From Sphingobium faniae (GTDB taxonomy: Bacteria; Pseudomonadota; Alphaproteobacteria; Sphingomonadales; Sphingomonadaceae), in assembly GCA_900100475.1 (NCBI GenBank), contig FMTU01000001.1, forward strand, positions 186,001-250,000: DNA of 64,000 nt, read 5' to 3'. Position 1 is the first letter of the stretch. Each line of letters begins with the position of its first letter. Positions 1 to 9,363 of the stretch are shown piece by piece. The position numbers and the translations under genes were made by a program. Under the pieces are notes generated by a model, which was given only the letters and a program-made list of their open reading frames with translations, did not search any database and had not been told where the DNA came from.

Positions 1-1
1 G

Positions 2-220
2 TTCTGGATCATGGCGCGGGCGACGCGCTGGCGCATGAAGCGCAGGCTGGACAGCACAGAGCGCGCGCTGGCCGCCGTCACCGCAGCCGCCGCGCCTTCC
101 ACGCCTCCGCCCGTCGTGGCGACGTCCGTCGTGACGACGCCTCCCCTGCCCGCGCCGCAGGATGACGAAGCGCCCCTGCCCGCAACGCCTTCCCCCTTTC
201 ATACAACAGGAACAGCATGA
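2..220 (+). CDS. LapA-domain-like membrane protein, C-terminal part (cut by window edge)
   Basis: This is the 3' end of a gene that starts before the window. The visible frame opens with FWI, then an Arg/Lys-rich juxtamembrane stretch (RATRWRMKRRLDSTERALA) and an Ala/Pro/Thr-rich tail ending HTTGTA. That pattern, the end of a hydrophobic helix, a basic stretch, a short coiled segment and a disordered tail, fits the C-terminus of LapA (DUF1049) proteins, small inner-membrane proteins linked to LPS assembly. Its stop codon overlaps the pyrF start (ATGA), so the two are probably one operon. The membrane part is not visible, so the family call rests on the tail and is only moderate. Confidence 0.5.
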   Translation, partial: FWIMARATRWRMKRRLDSTERALAAVTAAAAPSTPPPVVATSVVTTPPLPAPQDDEAPLPATPSPFHTTGTA

Positions 221-891
221 GCAGCCCCCTCTACGTCGCCATTGACACGCCCGACCTTGAAAAGGCGCAGGGATTGGCGCGGCAGGTGCGTCATCATGTC
301 GGCGGGTTGAAGCTGGGGCTGGAATTTTTCTGCGCTCATGGCCACCATGGCGTGCGGGAAATGATGAAGTTCGACCTGCCGATCTTCCTCGACCTCAAGC
401 TGCACGACATTCCCAACACCGTGGCCAAGGCCATGCAGGCGCTGCATGTGCTGGAACCCGCAGTGCTGACCGTCCATGCGGCGGGCGGCCGCGCCATGCT
501 GGAGGATGCGAAGGCCGCGGCGGGCGCGAACACGAAGGTGGTCGCCGTCACCGTGCTGACCAGCCTCGACGATGGCGACCTGCTCGACATCGGGGTCGGC
601 GGCAGGGCGGAGGACCAGGTGGCCCGCCTCGCCGATCTGGCGCGCAGCGCGGGGCTGGACGGCATTGTCTGTTCGGGGGCCGAAGTGGGCCTTGCCAAGC
701 AGATGTGGCCCGAAGGCTTCTTCGTCGTGCCCGGCGTCCGCCCGGCCGGCGGCGCGATGGGCGATCAGAAACGCGCCGTCACGCCTCGCGAGGCGCTGGA
801 TCGCGGCGCATCCATCCTCGTCGTGGGCCGCCCGATCAGCCTCGCTGAAAATCCGGACATGGCCGCGCGGGAAATCGAAGCGACGCTATAG
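217..891 (+). CDS. pyrF: Orotidine 5'-phosphate decarboxylase
   Basis: Catalyses the last step of de novo UMP synthesis, decarboxylating OMP to UMP in the cytoplasm. The 224-residue length is normal for the short bacterial class. The catalytic Asp-Lys-Asp signature is seen as DLKLHDIPNT (residues 59-68). The phosphate-binding end is seen as VVPGVRP (170-176) and GRPI (204-207). The whole protein reads as a TIM barrel without insertions. The ATG overlaps the stop of the LapA-like gene, suggesting translational coupling. A strong hairpin follows the stop. Confidence 0.96.
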   Translation: MSSPLYVAIDTPDLEKAQGLARQVRHHVGGLKLGLEFFCAHGHHGVREMMKFDLPIFLDLKLHDIPNTVAKAMQALHVLEPAVLTVHAAGGRAMLEDAKAAAGANTKVVAVTVLTSLDDGDLLDIGVGGRAEDQVARLADLARSAGLDGIVCSGAEVGLAKQMWPEGFFVVPGVRPAGGAMGDQKRAVTPREALDRGASILVVGRPISLAENPDMAAREIEATL

Positions 892-908
892 AGCCAGTCC
901 ATCTGGAT

Positions 909-945
909 AGGCGGGGGCAGCCGCATCACGACCGCCCCCGCCTTT
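909..945. terminator. Bidirectional terminator between pyrF and the outer-membrane protein gene
   Basis: A perfect 10-bp stem, AGGCGGGGGC (909-918) with GCCCCCGCCT (934-943), encloses a 15-nt loop and is followed by a short TTT run. It lies between two convergent genes, so it can serve both. Confidence 0.75.
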
Positions 946-950
946 CTCCA

Positions 951-1604
951 TCAGAAGCGATAGCCGACGCTGGCGACCACCTGATGCCGGTCGGTATCGA
1001 CGTCGAAATTGCGGCTGGTCGCGCCATCCTCGAAGCGAATCCGGCCCTTATTATATTTGGAATAGCGATATTCCATCTTGGCGAAGCTGTTCGTGGTGAG
1101 GGCGCGCTCCACGCCCGCGCCGATGCGCCAGCCGTCCAGCTTGAACGCGGTGTCGGTCGTCTGATTGGTGTCGCCCGCCAGCACCTTCAGCTTGGCATTG
1201 GTATAGCCGCCCTTCACATAGACCAGCGTCGCCGGGTCCGCGAGGATGCCCGCGCGCGCGCCGATATAGAGGTCGCGGCCCTGTTTCACCCGGCCGAAAC
1301 CGAAATCGTCGGTGAAATCATGGCGGCTGCTCTTGGCGGTGGAGTTGGTGAACTCGCCTTCCACGCCGACCACCGCGCTGCCCAGATTCACGTCATAGCC
1401 CGCGCCGACGCCGTAGAGCAGGCCGTCGATCGACTGGTCGTCGCGGCCATTGTCATTATCAATATCGCTGCCCGCGCCGACATGGTCATAGCCCAGAATG
1501 GCTTCCACGCGCGGCCCCGTAAAGGTCGGGGCAACATCCTGCGCAAGCGCCGGGGCGGAAATCGCGCCACCGGCCAGAAGGGTTGCGACCATTATCTTTC
1601 GCAT
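951..1604 (-). CDS. Outer-membrane beta-barrel protein (porin family, OmpA-like/Omp25-like)
   Basis: A 217-residue secreted protein. Residues 1-21 form a signal peptide (MRKIMVATLLAGGAISAPALA) with an ALA cleavage site. The rest alternates polar and hydrophobic residues with many Gly/Tyr/Arg strand ends (GYDHVGAG, GVGAGYDVNLG, GARAGILADP, VKGGYTNAKL, ASVGYRF) and ends in the C-terminal Phe typical of BAM substrates. This matches the small eight-stranded barrels common in Alphaproteobacteria. The frame is open upstream to 1802, but the ATG at 1604 was chosen because it begins the signal peptide and has a GGAG Shine-Dalgarno about 8 nt upstream. The ligand or exact role cannot be read. Confidence 0.82.
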   Translation of the reverse strand: MRKIMVATLLAGGAISAPALAQDVAPTFTGPRVEAILGYDHVGAGSDIDNDNGRDDQSIDGLLYGVGAGYDVNLGSAVVGVEGEFTNSTAKSSRHDFTDDFGFGRVKQGRDLYIGARAGILADPATLVYVKGGYTNAKLKVLAGDTNQTTDTAFKLDGWRIGAGVERALTTNSFAKMEYRYSKYNKGRIRFEDGATSRNFDVDTDRHQVVASVGYRF

Positions 1605-1798
1605 AAAAATAGCTCCGTCTTCCTGTTCTTTCATCCCCTGCAAGGGGGAAGACGGTGAAAGCCGGGTGAAGCCATTGGTTGCATGAACCCAGGATAAACA
1701 AGGACTTATGTTGCCGAAATGCCACATTTGGAGGCGGCTCGCCGCACAGCCGTGCGCCAATCGAGACGAAGCGCGGATCTGACTCACTCCTGCGCCGC

Positions 1799-4700
1799 TC
1801 AATAATCCTTCGAAACGCGCACGTTCGCGCTTTCCCGGCCCAGCGTCGAAATCGCCCCCAGCAACGACAGCCAGCGCGTGACCTGATATTCGATCCGCGT
1901 CGCCGAATAGCCCTGCCCGTCGGTGATCAGCTCCACATAGGTCTTGCGCGTCAGATATTTCCCCGCCGCGATGGACGTGCCCTGCCCCTGCGTCGGATCG
2001 GCGGCGATGATGCGCAACCGGTCAAGCCCTGCGGCCCGCCGCACCGCGTTGATGGGGTCAAGCCCGCCATTGCCCTGCAAAGATCCCACCGCCGACGCCA
2101 GTTGCAGGGCTTCGGGCGCGGACAGATTGGTGATCGACGTGCCGAACAGGATGCGGGAGAGCAGTTCGTCCTGCGGCAGCGCGGGCACGCTGGTAAAGCT
2201 GATGTCCGGCGCCAGCCCCGTGCCCCCGACATGGATCGAAGCCGTCAGGTCGGACACATCCGCCTCCGCCGTGATGTCGAGCGTCGGGTTGACCGGCGTC
2301 TTTCCATCGAACTGGATCAGCCCTTCCCGCAACTCGAAGCGGCGCCCGGCAAATTCATAATCGCCCCGCACCAGCCGCGCCGTCCCTGCAATCGCCGGAT
2401 TGGTCACGGTCCCGCGCAGGTCCAGATCGGCCCGCCATTCGCTGTCCAGCCCCAGCCCCGTCACCATCAGCCGGTTGCGCGCCTGCGCCTTGATCGCGAG
2501 CGCCCATGGCGCATTGCTGCGCGGCCGTTCCAGTTCCTCGCCCCGCCGGTTGATCTCCACCACCTTGAGCTGCGGAAGCTGCGCCGCGGCAGCGGCCCGG
2601 CCCAGCGTGAAACGGCTGTTGATGAGCTTGAGGTCGCCCCCGATCGTGCCGCCCGACCCATCGGAACGCAGCGTGATCGGCCCCGTCACCGTGGCGGCCA
2701 GATCGTCCCGCTCCAGCAGCGTCGCATTGTCCGCCTGCAACGCCAGGTCCATGCCGACGCCCGCCGTGCCCTTGAAGGTGAACGACCCACTGCCCGTCAC
2801 CGACCCGCCATTGCGCGCCTTCGCGGCGAAGTCCGAAATGAAGAGCCTGTCGCCCGAAAAACGTCCCTGCGCCTTGACGCCGCTCAGCCGCATCCCCGTC
2901 ACCGGGCTGTTCATCGCGATATTGTCGGTGGAGAATGTCCCGGCGATCACCGGCTCGCCCAGCGTGCCCCGCACGTCCGCCGCCATGCTCACCGGCCCCA
3001 CGATATCGACGATCTCCACGCCCGTCAGCCGCCAGAGCGTATCAGCCGCGCCATGATAGCGCATCTGGGCGAAGAAGGGCGCGCGGTTCAGTCGCTCCGC
3101 CAGGCTGCCCCCCTGCCCCAACGGCGTCATCAGCGCCTGCGCCTGCCCGATGGTGCGCCCGTCCGACACGAAGACCATGCGCGTCGCCAGCCGGTCCTGA
3201 TTGAGGATGCCGTTGACCCCCACATCGACCGGCCGGGAACTGAGCGACAGGCCCGACCGCGACAGCCCCCGGACCCGCAGTTCGACCTTGCCCGTCGGCA
3301 TCCCACCGCGCGGCTGGGCGTAGCTCAGCGTCCCCGTCGCCACGCCGCCCAGTCCCAGATTGTCATAGGCAATGTCCAGCAGCGATAGCGGCAAGGCCTG
3401 CATCCGCGCCTCTATCGCCACGGATTCGCTCCCCAGATCGCCGCCAAGCTGCACCGATCCTCCCGCAAAGCTGATCGTGGCGGGCGCCAGATGCCACCCC
3501 TCCTCCGTCCGCGTCAGCACGGCCGCGCGCGTCAGCCGGATCGGCTTGCGATCCACCGTCCCGCTGGCCGACAGGCGGATGCGGTCCGGCTCCACCTGCG
3601 CTTCGCCCTGAAGGTCGAACAACCGCCCGCGCTGCCCCGAAAGGCTGCCCCGCACCATGCCCTTGCCGTCCACCAGCTTCGCATTGCCCGCCATCCGGCC
3701 CAGCAATATGCCACCCACCCGCAAGCCGCGCGCTTGCACCGTGGCGTCGATCGACGTGCCGTCCGGATCGAGCAGGATGACGGCATCCAGATTCCCGCGC
3801 ATCACGGCGATGGCGGTCGGCCCGTCGAAACTCGCGCGATTGGCCGCAAGCTGAAGCTGCAATTGCTGCACGCCGTTTACGGGCCGGAACCCGACCGTGC
3901 CCGTCACCGGCCCGGCAACGGCCAACTGCCCGTCCAGCCCGCCGGTGACAGGCCGGATATCCCCGCTCGCGCTCACGCCCGACACGGCCAACCGCGCCAC
4001 GCGCACGATCGCCTGACCGCCCTGGGGCAGCAGGATCGCGCCATTGCCAGTGAACGGCCCCAACGTCGACCCACCCTCCGCCGTGAAGGCATAGCCGGTA
4101 GCATCGGGATCGAAGCGCGCCTTCACCTCCCGCAACCCCAGTGCATCCATCGGCCGATGCAGCAGCAGCTCCACCGCCGGACGGTCGATCTGCCCGTCCA
4201 GCGTCAGGTTCAGCGGCCCATATTGCCGATGCCTCCCACTCCCTTCGAAATGGACCGTCCCGTCGCGGCGGCGATAGCCCTTCGCATCCAGCGCCAGCAG
4301 CGGCGATTGCAGATGCAGGTCGGTGAAGGTCAATTGCCCATCCGGCCCCAGCGCCAATGCGCTCCGCAGCGTCGGCAATCCGCCGCCCAGCGAATGAAGG
4401 AAGCTGTTGTCCAGCCGCCGCATCCGCGCGGCCACATGCCCGCTCAGGGAGAATGCCCCCCTCGGTCCCGGCACCGCGCGCAGCTTCGACGTCAGGTCGA
4501 CCACGCCCAACCCGCGAATGAGCAAACCGCTGATCTGCCCGTCCAGCCCGAAATCATAGCGCCCGGTCTTGAGGTCCGCCATCATCAGCAGCCTGCCGTT
4601 CAGCCGGTCGGACCGCACCGTCATGGGGTTGCTGACAATCTGCTGCCCCTTGAGTTGCAGCACCCCGTCCAGCGCGAAATTACGGAAAATACCCTCGACC

Positions 4701-5986
4701 AGTTCGCCCTGCCCGTCCAGCCGCCGCGCCCGCAGGCGCACGGGGATCAGCGCCGGGCCGTTCTTCGCCTTGCGCCCCTTGCCATCGGCGCGCACGTCGC
4801 TGATCGTGGTCTTGTCGAACACAAGCTGTTTCGCCGTCAGCAGATATTCGTAACCGGGACTGGCAAAAGGGCCATCCAGACGGATGCGCGCGCCCACGTC
4901 GCGCCCGCGCATATTCCTGAGCAGCGTTTCGGGCCGCGCCAGCTTCACGTCGACCAGCATATTGTCGAGCGCATTATTCCGCAGGTCGATGGCCCCGTCC
5001 GCCGTCAGGTCGATGGCGGCGGATCGCAGCGACAAGATGCCGTCGATCACGCGGTTTTCCATGCTGCCTTCCGCCCGCACCGACAGGCGCGGCGTCGACA
5101 GCCGCTCGACCAACCCCTTGCCCGCCATGGCCGATCCCTCGATCGACCCCTGCGCGCTGTAACGCCCCTTGCGCGCCGTCAGGTCGAGCGCCATCGTCGG
5201 CTGCGCGTCCAGCGTTCCGGCAAGCCGCCCGTCCCATCGCGTCCAGCTACCCTTGCCATGCACGCGCAGATTGGCGTCCTGCTTCAATCCGGCCATCGCC
5301 GCCAGCACGCCGCCCCTGGGCGCGTTGATGATGACCTCAAGGTCGAACTTGTCGTCATCGGGGCGGCTGTCGAGCGCGATGTTCAGCGCATCCTCTCCGT
5401 CCAGCACGCGAGCCGACAGGTCGATGATGGCGCGACCGCCGCGAATATCCGCGTCGCCGCTCAGGGTCGCTTGCTGCGCCTTTCCGGTGATGCCGGGGGC
5501 GATGGCCAGACGATCCACCGACAATTGCATCAGGCGGATATCGAAGCCCGGCAGGATCGGCCCCTGCCGTTCGCTGGGATTGAGTTTCGGCAATTTGTGC
5601 AGCGTCGCGCGGGGGATCGCGAGCCGGTCGATGTCCAGCCGGTTCGACAACCAGGCAAAAGGCCACCAGTCCAGTTCGACCTTCGGCGCATCGAAAAAGC
5701 GACCCTTGGGATCGGACAGTTCCAGCCCATGCAGAACCGCCCGGCGATAGATGCTGCCGTCGATCCGCTCGACCCGGATACGCAGGCCCGAAGGCGGGCT
5801 GATCGCCGCGATTCGCGACACGAGGAAACGGTGCCCGGCGGATGTATCCAGCCAGGCCAGCGACCCCACGACGATCAGCAGCAGCGCCGCCAGCACCGCC
5901 GTCACCCAACGCTGCCACCGTCCGTCCCATGCCCGGCGGGGCCGGGGCGGCGGTGGGGCGGCGTCAAGGGGCTGTTCTTCTGCCAT
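1799..5986 (-). CDS. tamB: Translocation and assembly module protein TamB (DUF490)
   Basis: A very large periplasm-spanning protein of 1395 residues. It has a proline-rich cytoplasmic leader, one N-terminal anchor helix (about 28-46), long AsmA-like repeated beta structure through the middle, and the conserved TamB/DUF490 domain in the last 350 or so residues. It pairs with the outer-membrane protein TamA to help assemble some outer-membrane proteins, and members of this superfamily are also implicated in phospholipid transport between membranes. Its start shares one base with the stop of the upstream tamA gene (TGATG), a translationally coupled tamA-tamB operon. The very large open frame on the other strand is an antisense shadow. 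Confidence 0.93.
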   Translation of the reverse strand: MAEEQPLDAAPPPPRPRRAWDGRWQRWVTAVLAALLLIVVGSLAWLDTSAGHRFLVSRIAAISPPSGLRIRVERIDGSIYRRAVLHGLELSDPKGRFFDAPKVELDWWPFAWLSNRLDIDRLAIPRATLHKLPKLNPSERQGPILPGFDIRLMQLSVDRLAIAPGITGKAQQATLSGDADIRGGRAIIDLSARVLDGEDALNIALDSRPDDDKFDLEVIINAPRGGVLAAMAGLKQDANLRVHGKGSWTRWDGRLAGTLDAQPTMALDLTARKGRYSAQGSIEGSAMAGKGLVERLSTPRLSVRAEGSMENRVIDGILSLRSAAIDLTADGAIDLRNNALDNMLVDVKLARPETLLRNMRGRDVGARIRLDGPFASPGYEYLLTAKQLVFDKTTISDVRADGKGRKAKNGPALIPVRLRARRLDGQGELVEGIFRNFALDGVLQLKGQQIVSNPMTVRSDRLNGRLLMMADLKTGRYDFGLDGQISGLLIRGLGVVDLTSKLRAVPGPRGAFSLSGHVAARMRRLDNSFLHSLGGGLPTLRSALALGPDGQLTFTDLHLQSPLLALDAKGYRRRDGTVHFEGSGRHRQYGPLNLTLDGQIDRPAVELLLHRPMDALGLREVKARFDPDATGYAFTAEGGSTLGPFTGNGAILLPQGGQAIVRVARLAVSGVSASGDIRPVTGGLDGQLAVAGPVTGTVGFRPVNGVQQLQLQLAANRASFDGPTAIAVMRGNLDAVILLDPDGTSIDATVQARGLRVGGILLGRMAGNAKLVDGKGMVRGSLSGQRGRLFDLQGEAQVEPDRIRLSASGTVDRKPIRLTRAAVLTRTEEGWHLAPATISFAGGSVQLGGDLGSESVAIEARMQALPLSLLDIAYDNLGLGGVATGTLSYAQPRGGMPTGKVELRVRGLSRSGLSLSSRPVDVGVNGILNQDRLATRMVFVSDGRTIGQAQALMTPLGQGGSLAERLNRAPFFAQMRYHGAADTLWRLTGVEIVDIVGPVSMAADVRGTLGEPVIAGTFSTDNIAMNSPVTGMRLSGVKAQGRFSGDRLFISDFAAKARNGGSVTGSGSFTFKGTAGVGMDLALQADNATLLERDDLAATVTGPITLRSDGSGGTIGGDLKLINSRFTLGRAAAAAQLPQLKVVEINRRGEELERPRSNAPWALAIKAQARNRLMVTGLGLDSEWRADLDLRGTVTNPAIAGTARLVRGDYEFAGRRFELREGLIQFDGKTPVNPTLDITAEADVSDLTASIHVGGTGLAPDISFTSVPALPQDELLSRILFGTSITNLSAPEALQLASAVGSLQGNGGLDPINAVRRAAGLDRLRIIAADPTQGQGTSIAAGKYLTRKTYVELITDGQGYSATRIEYQVTRWLSLLGAISTLGRESANVRVSKDY

Positions 5987-8034
5987 CAGAAAGCCTGCCC
6001 CAGCGACACATAGACCGCGATCTTGGGATCGCCGCTCTGCGGGTTGAGCGGCGTGCCGACATCGACGCGGATCGGTCCGAAGCTGCTATAATAGCGTAGG
6101 CCCATGCCCGCCCCGATCCGCAAATCCCGGAATCGCGGCAGGAAGCTGGTGGAGATATTGCCCGCATCGACGAACGGCACGACCCCGAAATTGCCGAAGC
6201 GCACCCGTGCCTCCAGCGAAAATTCGGCAAGACTCTTTCCCCCCACCGGATCGTCGTCCGGCCCATAGCGCGGCCCGATCTTCTGATAGCCATAGCCGCG
6301 CACCGACGCGCCGCCCCCCGCATAAAAGCGCCGCGACGGGGCGATCCGGTCCACGGTGGACCCCAATATCGTCCCGAACCGCGTCCGCGCCGCCAGCACC
6401 ACGCGGTCGCCCACAGGCTGATAGGCGCTGCCGTCCAGTTGCACCCGTGCATAACCGAAAGTGCCGCTCTGGAACGACAATTCGGGGCTGAGCCGCCCGC
6501 CCAGCCGGAAACCCGTGGTCGGATTGAGCAGATCGTCGCTGCCGTCATAGGTGAGGCTCAGCGGCACCGCGCCGATGAAGAAGGTCCGCCGCGATCCGCC
6601 GCTGAAGAAATCCGCCTCGTCCGACGCCACCAGTTCCGTGCCGACACGCCACACCCATTTCTTCTGGAACAGGATATTGGTCTGCCGCTCCAGCCCGCCC
6701 GCGATGGTGATGGTCCGCGCGTCATAGGCGTCGCGCTTGATGTTGCTGACCGACAGCAGCCCGGTCAGCACATTGTCGCGCCGATGGAAATTATTGCGCC
6801 GGTAAAGGACGCTCGCCGTCTGCTCCTGGGTGCCGATGACGCCCCGCAACGTCACCGCGCCTTCGGGCGGCAGCAGGTTGCGATGCTGCCAGCTCACCTC
6901 CGCGCGATAGCCCTCGCCCGTTCCGTAACCCAGTTCCCCCGCTATGGTGCGGAGCGGAGCGGGCCGGACATCCACGTCCAGGTCGACATGCTCCCCATCG
7001 CCCGCATCCCGCGGCTTGAGCGTCACCGTGGACACAAGGCCCGTCGCCACGATGGCGCGCCGCAGATCCTCCACGTCCGACGCCATATAGGGATCGCCCG
7101 GATCGAACCGCGCGATCTCCTGCAAATGCCGCGCATTGAACAGCCTGTTGTCGTTCAGCACGATATCGCCAAAGGTCCGGTAGCCCCCCGGCGTCACCAC
7201 GATATCCAGATCGCCCTTATGCTCCTCATGGTCGATGCGCACTTCCGGCTCATCGACCCTGGCGAAGGGGAAACCGCTCTCCGCCAGCGCCGTGGACAGC
7301 GAATCGCGTCCCGCCAATATCTTGTCCGCATCCACCGGATCGCCAGCCTTGACCGGAAAAGCCTCCCGCAGCTTCCCTTCCCGCGCGCCCGTTTCGGCCA
7401 GCCCCATCAGTTCGACGGAAGACAGCAGATATCGCGTCCCCGGCACCACGTCGAACCGCACCGCCAGCCGATCGCTCCCGGCTGGCGGCGGCGACACGGA
7501 CCCGCGAATGCGCGCCGCATAATAGCCCTTCGCCCGCAGCAACTGGTCCAGCAGTTCCTGATCTTCCTTCACCCGCCGGTTGATCTGGGCAAGATTGGCG
7601 CGCCGCTTTTCGCCTTGCGCGAGCGTCGACAATTCCGCGAAGCGCAGATTGAACTGTTCGTCCGCAATCCCCTCCACGCCGTTCAGCGTCACGCGGTAGC
7701 GCCGTTCCTCGCCCGCATCGGTAAAGACAGGGGTCTGCTCGACCGGCTCTTCGGCGCCGGGCGCTTCCGCCATCGCCGCGTCATCGGAACCCACCGCATC
7801 GGCCTGGGGTTCATCCGCCAGCGGCTCCACCTTGTCGGGCTGCCCCATGTCGGGCCACTCCACGCCGATATCCGGCATGGGGTCGAGCGAGGGCGCTTCA
7901 TCCCGCACCGGCGCCGGATCGACCTGAGCACGCGCCGCCCAGGGCGCGGCCAGCAGCAGCAAGGGCGCAAGGAAAAGCCGTGCGGTATGCGGGCAGCCTG
8001 AAAAGCGGCGTCGGGTCCGCAAGCCGTTGGTCAT
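5986..8034 (-). CDS. tamA: BamA/TamA-family outer-membrane assembly protein (TamA)
   Basis: A 682-residue Omp85 protein. It has a signal peptide with cleavage near ARA (34-36), an acidic low-complexity linker to about residue 100, POTRA-type repeats to about 350 (for example KAKGYYAARIRG and ESGFPFARVDEPEV), then a 16-strand barrel. The barrel carries the family motif RGYGYQKIGP and a terminal Phe (VSLGQAF). It sits directly before tamB and overlaps it by one base, which is why TamA is preferred over BamA. The length exceeds E. coli TamA (about 577 aa), mostly because of the acidic N-terminal linker. Expected in the outer membrane with the POTRA part in the periplasm. Confidence 0.92.
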   Translation of the reverse strand: MTNGLRTRRRFSGCPHTARLFLAPLLLLAAPWAARAQVDPAPVRDEAPSLDPMPDIGVEWPDMGQPDKVEPLADEPQADAVGSDDAAMAEAPGAEEPVEQTPVFTDAGEERRYRVTLNGVEGIADEQFNLRFAELSTLAQGEKRRANLAQINRRVKEDQELLDQLLRAKGYYAARIRGSVSPPPAGSDRLAVRFDVVPGTRYLLSSVELMGLAETGAREGKLREAFPVKAGDPVDADKILAGRDSLSTALAESGFPFARVDEPEVRIDHEEHKGDLDIVVTPGGYRTFGDIVLNDNRLFNARHLQEIARFDPGDPYMASDVEDLRRAIVATGLVSTVTLKPRDAGDGEHVDLDVDVRPAPLRTIAGELGYGTGEGYRAEVSWQHRNLLPPEGAVTLRGVIGTQEQTASVLYRRNNFHRRDNVLTGLLSVSNIKRDAYDARTITIAGGLERQTNILFQKKWVWRVGTELVASDEADFFSGGSRRTFFIGAVPLSLTYDGSDDLLNPTTGFRLGGRLSPELSFQSGTFGYARVQLDGSAYQPVGDRVVLAARTRFGTILGSTVDRIAPSRRFYAGGGASVRGYGYQKIGPRYGPDDDPVGGKSLAEFSLEARVRFGNFGVVPFVDAGNISTSFLPRFRDLRIGAGMGLRYYSSFGPIRVDVGTPLNPQSGDPKIAVYVSLGQAF

Positions 8035-8116
8035 CCGCCCGATCTAACCCATATGTCCCGCCAGACGCCAGCCAAGAAGCACGCAGGCCGCACATTCCAT
8101 CGCAGCGCCCCGCTTT

Positions 8117-8596
8117 TCAGAATGCGCTGCTCAGCCGGTCCATCAGCGCCCGCGCGGGGCTTGGCGCGCCTCCCCCGTCCGGCCGCCGCATCAGCTCGAT
8201 CCGCTGCTGAAGCCGCGCCACCCGCTCGTAAAGCTCCTGACTGGCCTCCACCAACGACCGCGCCGCGAAAGGAAAAGACGCCGCCAGCGCCGTATCGCTT
8301 TGCGCCGCAACGCCCAGCCGGTATTTCTCCTCGCCCATTTCCGCATCGCCGATCTCGCCCCGCTGCCACGCCCGCTGGCTCAGCAGCCAGGCGATCACAT
8401 GCATCAGTCGCGTCGTCACCTTCAGCGATTCGCAGGCGAAAGCGACCCGCTGCAACGGATCGCCGGTCAGATCCGACGGCAAGGCGGCGGAATCGAAATA
8501 GGAACGCGCCTCGTCCGCCATCACCATGGCTTCCACATAAAGGCTGTCCACCAGACGCTGGTGAAGTCCCCGATCAAGCAATGCAGCTTTCCCCAT
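8117..8596 (-). CDS. DUF1465 family protein
   Basis: A 159-residue soluble, largely helical protein (LYVEAMVMADEARSYFD, SLKVTTRLMHVIAWLLSQRA) with a coiled C-terminal stretch ending ALMDRLSSAF. It resembles the DUF1465 family, which is widespread in Alphaproteobacteria and has no established function that I can state. The frame is open further upstream to 8665, but the ATG at 8596 starts the conserved part (MGKAALLDRG). It lies upstream of tamA in the same direction with an 82-nt gap, so it may be co-transcribed. Confidence 0.72.
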   Translation of the reverse strand: MGKAALLDRGLHQRLVDSLYVEAMVMADEARSYFDSAALPSDLTGDPLQRVAFACESLKVTTRLMHVIAWLLSQRAWQRGEIGDAEMGEEKYRLGVAAQSDTALAASFPFAARSLVEASQELYERVARLQQRIELMRRPDGGGAPSPARALMDRLSSAF

Positions 8597-8690
8597 GACG
8601 CCTGACTGGCACACTCCTCTCGCTTTGTCAGTCCCGCCCCGCGCGCCATGAAACGGCTGTCCCATTCAGGGGCGGTCGGCTCAGGTCGCC

Positions 8691-8888
8691 CTACGCAATA
8701 ATATCCGGCACCAGCGCATCTTCCAGCACCATCATTTCGTCGCGCAGGCGCAGCTTGCGCTTCTTCAGCCGGGCGATCTGCATCTGGTCGCTCCCGCCTG
8801 AATCAACCAGAGCGGAAATCGCGTCGTCGAGGTCGCGATGCTCGATGCGCAGCATTTCCAATCGACGCATGATGTCTTCCCGGCTCAC
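8691..8888 (-). CDS. YdcH family small protein (DUF465)
   Basis: A small charged helical hairpin protein with the YdcH pattern: RLEMLRIEHRDLDDAIS, a turn, then IARLKKRKLRLRDEM and a PDIIA end. About 65 residues if it starts at the GTG at 8888, which places 8 residues before the conserved core as in relatives and has AGG-rich sequence just upstream. The frame stays open to an ATG at 8957, so the start is uncertain. The function of YdcH proteins is not known. A second, divergent YdcH gene lies 170 bp away. Confidence 0.7.
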   Translation of the reverse strand: MSREDIMRRLEMLRIEHRDLDDAISALVDSGGSDQMQIARLKKRKLRLRDEMMVLEDALVPDIIA

Positions 8889-9060
8889 CGCACCTGCTTC
8901 CCAGAACCCCGTTCCCATGACGGATCGTTGATAGCCCGCCCCGGTCATGCGGGCCATCGCAAATTTCAGCGCGGGCTATCGCAAAGCCCAAATAGCCGGG
9001 AGACAAGGGCGGCATTTCATGATCTATTTCGTCATCCATCACCCTCGTAAGGAGAATGTC

Positions 9061-9219
9061 ATGGAAAGCAGTCATATTTCAGCCCTTTCAGCCAAGCACG
9101 CCGGACTTGAAGCGCGAATCAAGGCGGAGACGAGTCGTCCCATGCCGGACGCGTCGCTGGTGGCTTCGCTGAAGAAGCAGAAATTGAGGTTGAAGGAAGA
9201 AATGGCGGCGCACCACTAA
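9061..9219 (+). CDS. YdcH family small protein (DUF465)
   Basis: A 52-residue protein (MESSHISALSAKHAGLEARI...) with the YdcH arrangement of a first helix, a short turn (RPMPDAS) and a second basic helix (SLKKQKLRLKEEMAAHH). The ATG at 9061 has a strong TAAGGAG ribosome site 7 nt upstream and is preferred over the longer frame beginning at 8947. It is followed by a clear intrinsic terminator, so it is probably a monocistronic unit. Function unknown; it is a divergent neighbour of another YdcH gene. Confidence 0.78.
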   Translation: MESSHISALSAKHAGLEARIKAETSRPMPDASLVASLKKQKLRLKEEMAAHH

Positions 9220-9274
9220 GCGCAGCCATTTGTCATGGCGGGCTTCATCGGATGGAGGTGAAGCCCGAAAGACA

Positions 9275-9303
9275 AAGCCCCGTCTCACGCGGGGCTTTTT
9301 ATT
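9275..9303 (+). terminator. Intrinsic terminator after the YdcH gene
   Basis: The stem AAGCCCCG (9275-9282) pairs with CGGGGCTT (9290-9297) across a 7-nt loop and runs into a T tract (CTTTTTATTT). A good rho-independent terminator for the 9061-9219 gene. Confidence 0.88.
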
Positions 9304-9363
9304 TGGCGATGGCAGCTTGCGGCCCGGTGCCAAAGGGCGGCTTTGCGTGGAGAGCGGGCACCA

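Noticed and set aside
3491-6013. An 840-codon plus-strand frame opposite tamB
   Set aside because: Arg/Pro/His-rich composition typical of antisense shadows of high-GC genes; tamB is intact on the other strand.
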